The notes under the pieces were generated by a model. It was not told the DNA's origin. It ran no database searches and saw only the letters and a program-made list of their open reading frames with translations. Source: Streptomyces vinaceus (GTDB lineage: Bacteria > Actinomycetota > Actinomycetes > Streptomycetales > Streptomycetaceae). From it: DNA of 64,000 nt. Position numbers and translations under genes: made by a program. Numbering within the stretch: position 1 is the stretch's first letter; each line of letters begins with the position of its first letter. The stretch lies in assembly GCF_008704935.1 (NCBI RefSeq), contig NZ_CP023692.1:1-64000 (forward strand), written 5' to 3'. Shown one piece after another: positions 18,692 through 28,180 of the stretch.

Positions 18692-19321
18692 ATGGTGGGC
18701 CGGCTCGATCGGGATGCGGGGTGGGGGTGGGTCGTGGTGGACAGGGTGCTGAAGGCGTTGGGGGCTGCGCATCAGGGGTCGGTCGGGGTGTTGCTGGCCG
18801 ACGGCAGTGAGCCGGGCCCGGTCTACTTCGACGTGGGCAGCGGTCCGGACGTGCCCTCGTCGACCGAGTGGCACGCGTACGACGGCCGGCGTGGGCGGCC
18901 CCGGGCCTTGGTGTTGCGGGGCAGCTGCTCGTGCGGCTGGCGGGGCGCGGCCGAGTACCCCCTCGACTGGGCCCGGCTCGGAGGCGACCAGCCGCTGTAT
19001 GAGGCGGACGTCGATCTGTCCGGGCCCATCGGCGACTACGAGGCCCACGTGTCGGTGGTCCGGGACGCCGCCGTCCCGCTCCCCGCCGAGCTCACCGCGC
19101 TGCTCACCGACCTCGTCCGGCAACTCGACGTCCTCGCTGTCGAGGAACCGCTGGTCGTATTGAAGGCCCTCGCCGACCTGCGGTACGTCATCGGCCAGGC
19201 CGGCCAGGACGCCGCGTACGAACTCGCCGCCCGCGACGTACCGCTCAAGGACGTGGCGACCGCGCTCGGCACGAGCGAAAGTGCCGCTCGCCGCTACCTC
19301 AACGACTACGTGCACCCCTGA
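18692..19321 (+). CDS. hypothetical protein with C-terminal HTH-like segment
   Basis: 209 aa from ATG 18692; an internal GTG near 18736 is also possible. The first half contains a short Cys pair (GSCSCGWRG) that could bind metal. The second half is helical and ends DVATALGTSESAARRYLNDYV, which looks like a helix-turn-helix of a small regulator. I do not recognise the family. Codon use is normal for the window. Confidence 0.6.
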   Translation: MVGRLDRDAGWGWVVVDRVLKALGAAHQGSVGVLLADGSEPGPVYFDVGSGPDVPSSTEWHAYDGRRGRPRALVLRGSCSCGWRGAAEYPLDWARLGGDQPLYEADVDLSGPIGDYEAHVSVVRDAAVPLPAELTALLTDLVRQLDVLAVEEPLVVLKALADLRYVIGQAGQDAAYELAARDVPLKDVATALGTSESAARRYLNDYVHP

Positions 19322-19484
19322 CCCGGTGGCAGGCCTCCAGCCTCCCAGGCCGCCGGCACGGTAGCGGGGCCGAACGTCTGGCCGGGACATGGTGGGGGCG
19401 GTGCGCGGACGCGCAGCCGCCGGGCCGCGGCCCCGTGAAGCGCGAGGTGTTCGTGAGGGTGAGTACCGGGGCTTGCGGTGGACG

Positions 19485-20294
19485 TCAGCGCCAGTGCGCG
19501 GCCCATGCGCGGGCGGCTGTGATCGTCTCGTCCAGCTCGGTCATTCCGTGCTCGCGCCAGTCCTCCCAGGACCGCGCCTCCGCCTCCGCAAGAACCCGCA
19601 CCCCCTCGCGAGGGGCCGTCGCGAACGCGGGGATGGTCTGGGCCCAGCGCGCCGCGTCTTCGACGCTCTGCTTGCCGTCCAGGACGAGGCGGAAACCCCA
19701 GAGTGCGGCGTCGATCCAGGCGGGGCCGCGCATCGCCCACGCCCAGTCGATCATCCACACCCGGCCACTGCGTTCGACCATGAAGTTGGTGGCGGCCGGA
19801 TCCGAATGCACCAGCCGGTCCCCCGTCAGGAGGCCTGCGTGGGTGGGGTCGCAGTACTCGCCCCACCGATCCCACGGCGTCAGCCGCACCCCGTCAGGCG
19901 CCGGAAGCAGACTCAGCTCGCGCAGGGCTGCGGCGACCGGCTCCAGATGGTCACCGTCCTCGCCGAAGTACGCCCATGCAGACGCGTTGGCGCCCTCGAA
20001 GCACAGCAGCAGCCACCCGCCGGCCTCTTCCTGCCACAGCAGCCTGGGGGCAATGGCGGGAACGAACGGGGCGACAGCTGCTTCGGCCCGGAGCTCACCG
20101 ATCCGGGGGTGGTCCAGAGGCAGGCCCTTGACGAATACCATCTCCGGGCCCGACTCCGGCCAGAACAGCGACGCGAGCGCGGAACTGGTCCCCGACTCCA
20201 CCTCCGCTCTGGGGCAGTCCTCCCCCACCCGGGCCGCGATCGTCTGCCGGGTTTCGTCGGGAAGCTCCTCGAACGGGAGCCGGTCAACGCGCAT
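19485..20294 (-). CDS. aminoglycoside phosphotransferase-family protein
   Basis: 269 aa protein-kinase-like fold. The Brenner motif HSDPAATNFMV (H-x-D-x4-N) and the metal-binding MIDWAWA (D in place of the DFG Asp) identify the APH/choline-kinase superfamily. The N-lobe carries FVKGLPLDHPRIGELRAEA. Substrates of this superfamily range from aminoglycosides to homoserine and other small alcohols, so no resistance should be assumed. The start ATG 20294 is preceded by AGGAGG, which overlaps the end of a small upstream reading frame, suggesting coupling. Confidence 0.75.
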   Translation of the reverse strand: MRVDRLPFEELPDETRQTIAARVGEDCPRAEVESGTSSALASLFWPESGPEMVFVKGLPLDHPRIGELRAEAAVAPFVPAIAPRLLWQEEAGGWLLLCFEGANASAWAYFGEDGDHLEPVAAALRELSLLPAPDGVRLTPWDRWGEYCDPTHAGLLTGDRLVHSDPAATNFMVERSGRVWMIDWAWAMRGPAWIDAALWGFRLVLDGKQSVEDAARWAQTIPAFATAPREGVRVLAEAEARSWEDWREHGMTELDETITAARAWAAHWR

Positions 20295-20300
20295 GACCGG

Positions 20301-20453
20301 TCAGCCTCCTGGCCGGGGCTGCTGCGGATTGTTCGGCGGGAACGGCGGGTTCTTGTCCGGACGGGTGGGCGGATCAGGAGACGGACGCCCCGGCGGAGGC
20401 TTAGACGTCGGCCCGGGAGACGACGGACGCCGGTCAAGCAGAGGAACGGTCAT
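20301..20453 (-). CDS. small Pro-rich reading frame upstream of phosphotransferase
   Basis: 50 codons from ATG 20453 (an alternative start lies near 20504), with very high Pro content (PPPGRPSPDPPTRPDK). The stop overlaps the ribosome binding site of the phosphotransferase, which is the main support. It may be a leader peptide or a non-functional frame. Confidence 0.3.
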   Translation of the reverse strand: MTVPLLDRRPSSPGPTSKPPPGRPSPDPPTRPDKNPPFPPNNPQQPRPGG

Positions 20454-20617
20454 GGCGGCGAAACTACCCGCCACCATCCCACCGCCACCCGGCATTGGCG
20501 ACATTGACCGTAACGCGCCGCCACCGCCCGGCCACGCACTCCCCGGCTAGGCACTGTCCGGCGGATCATGCCGGGAGGGGACGGCTGAGGCCCAGCTGGC
20601 CTCACTAGAATCGCGGC

Positions 20618-21070
20618 ATGCTCGAATACCATGGCTGGATCACCGTCAGGGAGACCGCGGTTGATGACGACGATGACGTCCGACTGCGGCAGATCGTGGA
20701 TGAGCTTCGGCTTCGCATCGCCCAGATGGCCAGTCCCTACCTCCTTGATCTCAGGTGGATGAACGGCGAGCCGTTCATCCACCTAGGAGGCCATCCCAAT
20801 CACCGCTCGTCGCTCGATGTCGTCGATCTGTTCGAGCATGTCGCGAAGGTTGCTCCCGGCTCCTACGGCCTTCTGCACATCCGCGACGACGAGGACGCGG
20901 CCCATGAGAACGAGGTACGTGTACTGAGACTCGCCCGGGGATCGGTCACCGAACACACGGAGACGTTGCTGTCCCCATGCATCCCGACGCTCGAAGACCC
21001 CCTCACTGACCAGTCGGTCCCCTCTGGCGAATCACGGCCGCGAGCCATAGGCGGATCGCCGCGCCCGTGA
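20618..21070 (+). CDS. Imm7-like immunity protein carried in IS
   Basis: It starts MLEYHGWITVRETAVDDDDD and contains LLDLRWMNGEPFIHLGGHPN, HIRDDEDAAHENEVRVL and ETLLSPCIPTLED, which I recognise as the Imm7 family of polymorphic-toxin immunity proteins. The natural end is probably near 21010: the last ~20 codons run into the antisense of the transposase 3' end. There is no matching toxin nearby, so this is an orphan. It sits between the left terminal repeat and the transposase, the same position as the cargo gene in copy 2. Confidence 0.7.
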   Translation: MLEYHGWITVRETAVDDDDDVRLRQIVDELRLRIAQMASPYLLDLRWMNGEPFIHLGGHPNHRSSLDVVDLFEHVAKVAPGSYGLLHIRDDEDAAHENEVRVLRLARGSVTEHTETLLSPCIPTLEDPLTDQSVPSGESRPRAIGGSPRP

Positions 21071-21895
21071 CGGTGCCGTGAAAGACGAAGGCCCTCTTGG
21101 CGTAGCGGGTTGCGATGGCCCGGGAGTTCTTGAGCCGGTTGATCGTTCGCTCGACCTCGTTGCGGCGTTTGTAGATCTCGCTGTCGAAACCGGTAGGCGG
21201 GCCGCCCTTGTTGCCGCGCCGTTTGCGGTTGGCCCGCTGGTCCTTCGGTTCGGGGATGGTGTGCTTGATCTGGCGTCTTCGCAGGTAGCGGCGGTTATGG
21301 TGTGAGCTGTATGCCTTGTCGGCACCGAGGTGGTCCGGTCGGGTGCGTGGCCGTCCGCCCTGCGGGCTGGGAACGCGGAGGCGTTCGAGGACCTCGATCA
21401 CCTGCGGCGCGTCGCCCCACCGGCCGGGCGTGACCAGGAACGCCAGCGGACGGCATCCGCCTTCACCGGCGAGATGGAGCTTGCAGGTCAGAGCGCCCCG
21501 CGACCGTCCGAGCCCTTCGTCAGGGCGGTGGTGCCGGGGCGTCGATCTCTTTTCGGGACGCGTGGTTTCTTCTTGCGGACCCCGGCCGCGTGCTGATGGG
21601 TACGGCAGGACGTCGAGTCGACGCTCACCATGCTCCAGTCGACACGGCCCGCGAGGTCGGCATCAGCCTGGACGGCACGCAGGATCCGGTCCCACGTGCC
21701 ATCCGTCGCCCAGCGCCAATGCCGTTCTTAGACGGTCTTCCAGCTGCCGAACGCTCGGGAAGGTCCCGCCAGGGTACGCCCGTCCGGACCCGGAACAGGA
21801 CCCCGTTGATCACCTTGCGGTGATCGTTCCACCGGACGCCACGTCGTCCCGACGTCGGCAGGTGTGGCTCCAGCCGGACCCACTCGGCAATCGTC
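21003..21895 (-). pseudogene. IS5-family transposase type C, copy 1, frameshifted
   Basis: The C-terminal part is in one frame (HLGADKAYSSHHNRRYLRR, IPEPKDQRANRKRRG, EIYKRRNEVERTINRLKNSR). The N-terminal parts (FRVRTGVPWRDLPERS; later a degraded DSTSCR region) lie in other frames. The second Asp and the Glu of the DDE triad are visible in the C-terminal frame. Its 5' end is truncated at the junction with the esterase remnant. Confidence 0.75.
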
Positions 21896-21899
21896 AGTC

Positions 21900-22821
21900 G
21901 CCTCCACGCTGGCGGGTACCGGTGCGGGGGCGTCCGTGGCGCTCTGGCGCATGCCTGGCAGGTGTGCCGGATCAGGCACGTTCTGCACGATTGTGCCGCC
22001 GCCGCTGGTCATCGCCGTCGAGACGTAGTCCTGTCCGAGCCGCCGGGCGAGGACGTGTCCCATGGGGACACGGGGCAGGGGCCGTGCCCTCGGGATTGAC
22101 CGTCGTTGGATGTGGGCGTTGTACGCGACCAGCACGAGGCGCGTGTCGGGAGCGGATCGGTCGGGGAGGTTGAGCAGGCTGTCGGCGAGGTGGCGGTCAC
22201 GGGCGGAGAGGTCAGCGGCATCGGGGTTCCGATCGAACAGCGCTTCCATCGCGCGCTGCATCTGGTCCGTGCGCCACGCTGCCCAGACGTCGTCGACCAC
22301 GTCCTCGTACAGTGCCTACGCGGGGGGCGATGGCGGCGAGACGGGTGGCCATCAGTTCGAGGACCGGAGCCAGTGAACCGCCTGCGGCAGAGATGTGGAG
22401 TCCGACGACCTGGACGGGGTACGTCTCCGCGGCATTGTGGGCACGCAGCCAACGCAGGGTGTCGCGGCCTTCCGCCGACTGGGCCGGATAGCCCCCAGCG
22501 TTGGGGGTGAGCAAGACATCGAGGTCTGTGTCGGCACCTCGCGTTCCATGCGTCGAGGGCCCGACCGGAGACGGTCGCGAGTTCCGCCGCGTAGACGGTG
22601 AATCCGTGCTCCTGGGTGAGGAAGCGCAGCATTCGGTCGCGTAAGAGTCCGTACTCTCGTATCTGGTGGGAGCTCTCCCCCAGGGCTACCACGCGTGCGC
22701 TGCCGATTAGACGGCTCAGAGCCGACAGGTCATCAACGGGGGCATCGGCGCCGGAGGCGGCAAGAGGCGCTGCGTTGCGGGCGGTCCATTCGCCGAGCGG
22801 CATCGTGGCTTCGGGTTCCAT
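21900..22821 (-). pseudogene. erythromycin esterase-like protein, truncated and frameshifted
   Basis: The N-terminus from ATG 22821 reads MPLGEWTARNAAPLAASG, then ALSRLIGSARVVALGESSHQ and RMLRFLTQEHGFTVYAAE, the typical opening of the Ere/succinoglycan-biosynthesis esterase family with its ExxH-type active-site Glu and His (GESSH). Later segments in two other frames give HNAAETYPVQVVGLHISAAG and LADSLLNLPDRS...NAHIQRRS...MGHVLARRLGQDYVS. The gene has two frameshifts and loses its 3' end at the IS junction near 21898. It is non-functional as written. Confidence 0.75.
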
Positions 22822-22977
22822 GATCACGACACTCGCAACGGGTGCCTCCCCGCGAAGTGGGGACGCGGGTGTGGTGCCGGCACAGTCGCCGTCACCTTGA
22901 ATCGGCAGGTCGCAGGGGCGCGCTACGGCTTTCGGGGGACTGGGTGCTTGTTCTGGGCAATGGGTGAGGATGGGGTC

Positions 22978-23526
22978 ATGGCAGGGGAAGAGGGCGAGAT
23001 CGCTCTGAGTAGGCAGGACCTTCGTGAGGTGACCGCGTTCGCTGCGGCGTGCGCGGAAACGGTGCTCGAGGTGTTCGAGGGCGATCAGCCGGATGACGCG
23101 CGGCCTCGGGACGCCATCGGGGCCGCTTGGGAGTTCGCTCGGGGTGGTGAGCGGGGGAAGGCTCTGCGCGACACTGCGTGGGCGGCTCTCAAGGCGGCCA
23201 AGAGCGCGGACACCACGGCCGCGCATGAGGCGGCCCGGGCAGCGATGTCCGCGGCAGGCGCCGCCTACCTGCATCCACTGGCCAAAGCCACGCAGGTCAA
23301 GCACATTCTCGGAGCTGGAGCCCACGCGGCCAGAGCGGCCGAACTCGTCGCCGACGACGATCGAAGCGTTGGCGTCGGCCATCTCGAGCGGATGGTTCGT
23401 CGAGCGACACCCACCCTCGTGGACGTCCTCAAACGCTTCCCGACGGCGCCGAGTGGCGGCGGACGGGTCGGTGAGCTGATCCGCATGCTGGATGCCGACC
23501 TTCGTTCACTCACCCACGCCGACTGA
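22978..23526 (+). CDS. Imm5-like putative immunity protein
   Basis: 182 aa from ATG 22978 (an in-frame ATG at 22963 is possible). It is alanine-rich and all-helical: DLREVTAFAAACAETVLEVF, DDARPRDAIGAAWEFARGG, KALRDTAWAALKAA, HPLAKATQVKHILGAGAHAA and RATPTLVDVLKRFP. This matches proteins annotated as putative immunity protein (Imm5). No partner toxin is adjacent. It is intact and has normal codon use. Confidence 0.75.
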   Translation: MAGEEGEIALSRQDLREVTAFAAACAETVLEVFEGDQPDDARPRDAIGAAWEFARGGERGKALRDTAWAALKAAKSADTTAAHEAARAAMSAAGAAYLHPLAKATQVKHILGAGAHAARAAELVADDDRSVGVGHLERMVRRATPTLVDVLKRFPTAPSGGGRVGELIRMLDADLRSLTHAD

Positions 23527-23689
23527 CGTCTTCGTTTTCGGCCCTCGTCCGCGCCGCATCTTCCAGGTCGGGCCCACCCCGTTGGTTCCCAGGGTCAGCC
23601 GTGGTCAGGACGCAGTGGTGCACCGACGGCCAGGCGGCGGTCGCCGTCCTGGCCGGGTCGTTCGTGGGCCCGTGAGCGGGCGAGAAGGT

Positions 23690-23940
23690 GCTCGGGCGAG
23701 GTCGCTGGAGATCCAGTTCCAGCTGAGGGAGCCCGCGCTGTCCCAGCTCATGACCGGACCTGCGAAGGCAGTGCCGGTGGAGGTGAACTTCCACAGGCCG
23801 GTGCGGTTGGTGCCGTCGGTCTGGCGGCCGTAGTTGTAGAGGACGCCGATGTCGCTCTTGCCGTCGCCGTTGAAGTCGCCGGAGGTCAGCTTGGAGCAGT
23901 CCCAGCTCCACGAGTCGACCGCGGCGGTGTTGTCCGCACG
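23690..23940 (-). pseudogene. FG-GAP/VCBS repeat protein fragment
   Basis: One frame on the minus strand reads SWDCSKLTSGDFNGDGKSD, then IGVLYNYGRQTDGTNRTGLW and SWDSAGSLSWNWISSD. DFNGDGKSD is the Ca-binding FG-GAP motif of secreted integrin-like propeller proteins. No start or signal peptide is visible; only about one and a half repeats remain. The stretch 23941-24243 upstream holds nothing else that I can support beyond a short Arg-rich tail on the + strand ending at 24024. Confidence 0.65.
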
Positions 23941-24243
23941 GTCCGCCGCCAGATGGCCGCGCTGATGGAACGCCTGAACGCTCCAGCCGCTTCGAAGCGG
24001 GCGGCCAAGCGAGGCTGGCTGTAGCCCGCGCGGCGGCCGTCGAGCGGAGCGGACAACTTCCCTCGTCCTGGGTCGAGCGCTGCAGTCCTACGCGTCAGCC
24101 ACCGCTCACCCATCCTGGTGCCCCTTCTCCCCGCCCGCGCCCTGATCGCCGGCCGCCGTGATCTACACCAAGCAAGATCCGGCAGGATCAACATCCAGTG
24201 CGACGGTGGACTTTGGCAACACGTCTGAGGTCCGGCCCTATGG

Positions 24244-25131
24244 TCACTCCCGCATCCGCCGACCGTGCCGCGGGCCCCGCGCCGGGCGGAGGGCGGCCGC
24301 CGGGTCCGGGGGCCAGGCCAGGCCGTCGACGGCGAGGAAGGGCTCACCGGCGACAGTCGTGGGTGTCGCGCCGGTGAAGGTCATGACGTCCCGGTGCAGG
24401 TGGGACTGGTCGGCGTACCCGGTGTCGGCCGCCACGCATGCCGCTCCTTCGCCCGCGACCAGGCGGTGGGCGGCGTGGTCGAAGCGGACCAGCTTCGCGG
24501 CGCGCTTGGGAGGCAGGCCGAGCTGTGCGCGGAAGCGGGACCACAGCTGCTTTCGGCTCCAGCCGACCTCGTCCGCCAGCGCGTCGACCCGGGCCACGCC
24601 GCGGCTAGCGACGATGCGGTGCCAGGCCCATGCCACTTCAGGGTCCGGCGTCGGCCCCGTCTCGAACCGGCGGGCCAGCAGCATGTCCGTCAGCGCGAAG
24701 CGGTCCTGCCATGACGGGGCGTCGGCGAGTTGCTCGCGGATCCGAGCCACCTCACAGCCCCAGAGGTCCTCCAGTGGTACGACGGCGCCCTCGAGTTCGG
24801 CGGGAGAGGAGCCCAGGACCGCGTGGGCGAGCACCGGGGACAGGCGGACCTGCACGCACACGACGTCCCTTCCCCGCGCCCGGACCGCTCCGCCTGACCC
24901 GAGGCCCATTCCTGCGGCAACGCTTCCCCGCTGCTGCCGCCCTGCAGCACAGTCGATGACGGACGTGCCCTCGCCGAACTCGACGAGCAGGGTCACGGCG
25001 GGGTGCGGGACGATCCGAAGCGCCGCCAGGTCCCGCACGTCGAACCCGGCCATGGACACACCCGGCACCCGGCTGGGTTTCCTCGGGCGCGCGACATGCC
25101 ACTGAGCCGCACCGTGCGCGAACGTCTGCAT
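24244..25131 (-). CDS. AraC-family transcriptional regulator
   Basis: 295 aa. The N-terminal effector-like domain has LLVEFGEGTSVIDCAAG. The C-terminal double helix-turn-helix begins about residue 175: VDALADEVGWSRKQLWSRFR, then AHRLVAGEGAACVAADTGYA and QSHLHRDVMTFTGATPTTV, the conserved second-HTH signature. It is divergent from the hydrolase/monooxygenase pair, with only ~75 bp between starts, so it probably controls them. Confidence 0.85.
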   Translation of the reverse strand: MQTFAHGAAQWHVARPRKPSRVPGVSMAGFDVRDLAALRIVPHPAVTLLVEFGEGTSVIDCAAGRQQRGSVAAGMGLGSGGAVRARGRDVVCVQVRLSPVLAHAVLGSSPAELEGAVVPLEDLWGCEVARIREQLADAPSWQDRFALTDMLLARRFETGPTPDPEVAWAWHRIVASRGVARVDALADEVGWSRKQLWSRFRAQLGLPPKRAAKLVRFDHAAHRLVAGEGAACVAADTGYADQSHLHRDVMTFTGATPTTVAGEPFLAVDGLAWPPDPAAALRPARGPRHGRRMRE

Positions 25132-25205
25132 CGATCCATGCTAAGACGAGTTCGGCGGGAACATTCGTCCAATCCACCGGCGCGCGCGATGGCGACAGTG
25201 GGGGC

Positions 25206-26063
25206 ATGACTGCTTCTGAGCAAGACCCGCCCGTGCGCGGGCGCGGCGCGGCCGACGGGGATTCGATCGTGTCGCTGGACGACGGCGACATCCACGTACG
25301 TCAGGACGGTCCGCGCGGTGCGCCTGCCCTCCTACTCGTCCACGGGTCCGCGTCCTCGACGCGCTCGTGGGACGCGATGGCCCCGCTACTGACCGGGGCC
25401 CACCGCGTCATTCGGATCGACCTGCTGGGGCACGGCCGATCGGCGCAGCCGGCCAGGAGCGGCTACGCGGTCCCGGATCAGGCACGCCGCGCCGGCATGG
25501 TGCTGGACCGGCTCGGCGTCGAACACGCCGTGGCCGTCGGCCACTCCAGCGGTGGCGTCGTCGCCACCGCTCTCGCCGAACAACGCCCCGCTCTGGTCAG
25601 CGCGCTCGTTCTCATCAACACCGGCCCCGCCCTGGACGCCCTGCGCGCACCGGAGACCGGGGCTATGGACCTCACACAATGGCCGCCGACCGACGAGCAG
25701 CTCCGTGCGTTCGCCTCCACCGCCGTCAGCCGCCCGGGATACCAGATTCCGGAGGTCCTCCTCGACGACGTGCGCGGCATGACCCTCCACACGCTCGCCG
25801 CGACGACGCATGCCATCCGCTCCTACCTCCAGGAGCAGCCGCTGCCCAACCGGCTGACGGTCCTGGGCAAGCCCCTCCTGGTCCTCTTCGGCGAGGCCGA
25901 CCGCCGATGGCGGTCCTCCTCCGCGGCCGACTACCTCAAGGTCCCGGGCGCCAAGGTCGAGTTGCTGCCCGGTCTCGGGCACTCGCCGCTGCTGGAGGAT
26001 CCGCAGCGGACGGCCGGAAAGCTGCTGGCATTCACCGCGCCGCGCCCGGCGCGGACGGACTGA
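25206..26063 (+). CDS. alpha/beta hydrolase
   Basis: 285 aa. Oxyanion region LLVHGSASSTRSWD, nucleophile elbow VGHSSGGV (Ser), acid in LVLFGEADRRW and catalytic His in GLGHSPLLEDP. Family members hydrolyse esters, C-C bonds in aromatic meta-cleavage products, or act as haloperoxidase-like enzymes. It is 19 bp upstream of a FAD monooxygenase, presumably one operon acting on the same (possibly aromatic) substrate. Confidence 0.85.
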   Translation: MTASEQDPPVRGRGAADGDSIVSLDDGDIHVRQDGPRGAPALLLVHGSASSTRSWDAMAPLLTGAHRVIRIDLLGHGRSAQPARSGYAVPDQARRAGMVLDRLGVEHAVAVGHSSGGVVATALAEQRPALVSALVLINTGPALDALRAPETGAMDLTQWPPTDEQLRAFASTAVSRPGYQIPEVLLDDVRGMTLHTLAATTHAIRSYLQEQPLPNRLTVLGKPLLVLFGEADRRWRSSSAADYLKVPGAKVELLPGLGHSPLLEDPQRTAGKLLAFTAPRPARTD

Positions 26064-26082
26064 AGGAAAAGGAGGAAGGGTC

Positions 26083-27315
26083 ATGCGGATCCTGGTCTCC
26101 GGCGCCGGCATCGCGGGTCCGGTTCTGGCCCACTGGCTCACCCGACACGGCTTCCGCGTCACCGTCGTAGAGCGCGCGCCGACCCCGCGCAGGACCGGCG
26201 GGCACGCGGTCGACCTGTTCCGGCCCGCCCTAGACGTCTCGCAGAGAATGGGCGCTCTGCCCCGGATCGAGGAGCGGGCCACCGGCACGAGCCGGATGGC
26301 CGTCTACCAGGAAGGGGCGCGGCGTCCCGTACGGGCGGACCTCACAAAGATCTTCAGCGCCGCCTCCGAGCGGCACGTCGAGATCATGCGCGACCACCTG
26401 AGCGAGATCTACTACGACCTGACAGCGGAGCATGTCGAGTACGTCTTCGGCGACTCGGTCATCAGCATCTCCCCCGACGGCCGGGTTCAGTTCGAGAACG
26501 CCCCGCCGCGGCGCTTCGACCTCGTCGTCGGCGCGGACGGACTCCACTCCACCGTGCGCCGCCTCGTCTTCGGCGACGAGTCCCGCTACACAGCCTTCCT
26601 CGGGGCCTACCTCGGCGTACTGGTCCTGCCGAACCGCGCCGGTCTCGACCGCGAGCTCGTCATGCACACAGGCGTGGGCCGCACGGCCGGCATGTACGGC
26701 GCCCGCCACCTGGGCGACGCACGAGCGCTGTTCCTCTTCCGAAGCGAGCACCAGCTCGACTACCACCACCACGACCTGGCCCGGCAAAAGCAGCTCCTGC
26801 ACGCCGCATTCACCGGCATGCACCCCGACGTCGACTCCTGGCTGGACGGCCTCAACCGGACCCCAGGCTTCTACTTCAACTCGATAACCCAACTCCGCAT
26901 GGACACCTGGTCCAGGGGGTGCGTGACGCTCGTGGGCGATGCCGGCTACTCCCCCGGCCCGGCCGTGGGCGGCAGCACAAGCCTCGCCGTTGTCGGGGCC
27001 TACGTCCTCGCCGGGGAACTGGCGCGCGCGGGCGGTGACCACGAGCGGGCCTTCCCCGCCTACGAGCGGGTAATGGCACAGCACGTGAGGGGCAGCCGGG
27101 CCGCCGCGCTCAGCGCGGCGAAGACCCTCATCCCCACCTCCCTCCTGGGCGTGCGCGCACTGGCGCACGGCGCCCGACTGATCTCCGCCTTGCCCGCAGG
27201 GCCCGGCCGCACACTGCTGCGGCTCACCACCAGAACCGCACGCCTGTACGACTCCATGTCCCTCCAGGACTACCTGGCGCCACCCGCCACCACCTCGCTT
27301 CGGTCCGAGCGGTGA
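26083..27315 (+). CDS. FAD-dependent monooxygenase (PHBH/TetX-like)
   Basis: 410 aa flavoprotein, group A hydroxylase. N-terminal dinucleotide-binding GAGIAGPVLAHWL, then the DG motif LVVGADGLHSTVRR and the GD motif VTLVGDAGYSPGPAVGGSTS. An AGGAGG ribosome binding site precedes ATG 26083. Such enzymes hydroxylate aromatic compounds or inactivate antibiotics (tetracycline, rifampicin); the substrate cannot be told from sequence. It is co-transcribed with the hydrolase under the divergent AraC regulator. Confidence 0.85.
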   Translation: MRILVSGAGIAGPVLAHWLTRHGFRVTVVERAPTPRRTGGHAVDLFRPALDVSQRMGALPRIEERATGTSRMAVYQEGARRPVRADLTKIFSAASERHVEIMRDHLSEIYYDLTAEHVEYVFGDSVISISPDGRVQFENAPPRRFDLVVGADGLHSTVRRLVFGDESRYTAFLGAYLGVLVLPNRAGLDRELVMHTGVGRTAGMYGARHLGDARALFLFRSEHQLDYHHHDLARQKQLLHAAFTGMHPDVDSWLDGLNRTPGFYFNSITQLRMDTWSRGCVTLVGDAGYSPGPAVGGSTSLAVVGAYVLAGELARAGGDHERAFPAYERVMAQHVRGSRAAALSAAKTLIPTSLLGVRALAHGARLISALPAGPGRTLLRLTTRTARLYDSMSLQDYLAPPATTSLRSER

Positions 27316-27668
27316 ACGTACGACGTTGCAGGGCCGACTCCGGGGTGCGTCGGACCCAGGACGAGTGCGCGGGCGCGGGGAAAGCAGGATGAGTGCGGGG
27401 TTTTGCAAGCTGGCCTGCCCCTACATGAGGAACCGTCATGCCTGAAACCAGCATCCTGCCACTCGGCCCCATGACCCGGAGGCGGCGACCGGCGCGTCCC
27501 CGGCCGCTCCACCATGATCCGCGACGAACTCCAGAAGGCACTCAGCCGGGACAGGACGCTGCAGAAGACCTGACCTGCCGGCCGCACCCACCCGCTGGAT
27601 GCGGCGCCGCGCGTGCACTGGGCTGGGTAGCACGGTGACGGGCGCGCCGTCCGGGCGTTGTACCTGGC
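27316..27668. other. intergenic, no supported gene
   Basis: Only short frames with poor composition occur. A possible tail of a lost gene (MIRDELQKALSRDRTLQ, then stop) ends near 27573, but nothing more can be said. Confidence 0.4.
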
Positions 27669-27923
27669 ATGGACGACACACTGGACCTGCTGGACACCCT
27701 CCTCGACGGCGTCACCGAACCCCGCCCCAAACTCATCAGCGCGGACGAGGCACGAGCGGTGATAATGCTCCTGGGGCTCCTCGATGACACCGCCCAGAGC
27801 GAGGACATCCGCCGGGCAGCGGGCGAGATACGGTTCCGAATCGGCTCCCGCCTCACCTCGCTCTCACCCGCCGACCGCCCCGCTCTCAAGCCGGACTACA
27901 GCACGGCCGTTCGCCCGGCCTAG
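27669..27923 (+). CDS. small hypothetical protein, 84 aa
   Basis: Acidic, helical protein (MDDTLDLLDTLLDGVTEP, ADEARAVIMLLGLLDDTAQS). No recognised family. Its stop overlaps the stop of the convergent RelE-like toxin gene by a few bases. Composition and codon use look genuine. Confidence 0.5.
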   Translation: MDDTLDLLDTLLDGVTEPRPKLISADEARAVIMLLGLLDDTAQSEDIRRAAGEIRFRIGSRLTSLSPADRPALKPDYSTAVRPA

Positions 27924-28180
27924 ACCTCGATGTACGCGATCACCACCACGGTGCGCAGGGCGGTGACGAAGTACAGGACGCGGACGGCTTCGAGTTCGTC
28001 GGTGTACTGCCGCAGTTGGGGGCCGGTGGTGTCGCCGGGGATCGGTTCGCCGATCTCGGGGTCGACGGAGATGACCACCAGCGCGCGGTCCAGTGCGTGG
28101 ACGTGCGCCTCGCTGGTGATGTTCTCCAGCTGTTTGGCGGCGGCGTCGGAGAAGGCGATGCGGGCGCGGCGTGCGGTCAT
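27920..28180 (-). CDS. RelE/ParE-like toxin
   Basis: 86 aa with the RelE-superfamily plan: an N-terminal helix RIAFSDAAAKQLENI, then beta strands RALVVISVDPEIGEPI and ELEAVRVLYFVTALRTVVVIAYIEV. Family members are mRNA endonucleases or gyrase poisons neutralised by a cognate antitoxin. Its ATG overlaps the TGA of the upstream gene (TGATG), the classic toxin-antitoxin arrangement with antitoxin first. Confidence 0.65.
   Translation of the reverse strand: MTARRARIAFSDAAAKQLENITSEAHVHALDRALVVISVDPEIGEPIPGDTTGPQLRQYTDELEAVRVLYFVTALRTVVVIAYIEV

Larger units (their letters stand above)
20550..21898. mobile_element. IS5-family element type C, copy 1, right end lost
   Basis: The left terminal repeat GGCACTGTCCGGCGGATCA at 20550-20568 differs by one base from that of the intact-ended copy at 29088. 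The element carries an immunity-gene-like cargo on the + strand and a broken transposase on the - strand. Homology to copy 2 stops at about 21895, where an erythromycin-esterase remnant begins, so the right end was deleted together with part of that gene. Confidence 0.75.

Noticed and set aside
19485..20294. Calling the phosphotransferase an aminoglycoside-resistance gene
   Set aside because: Only superfamily motifs are visible; many such kinases have other substrates.
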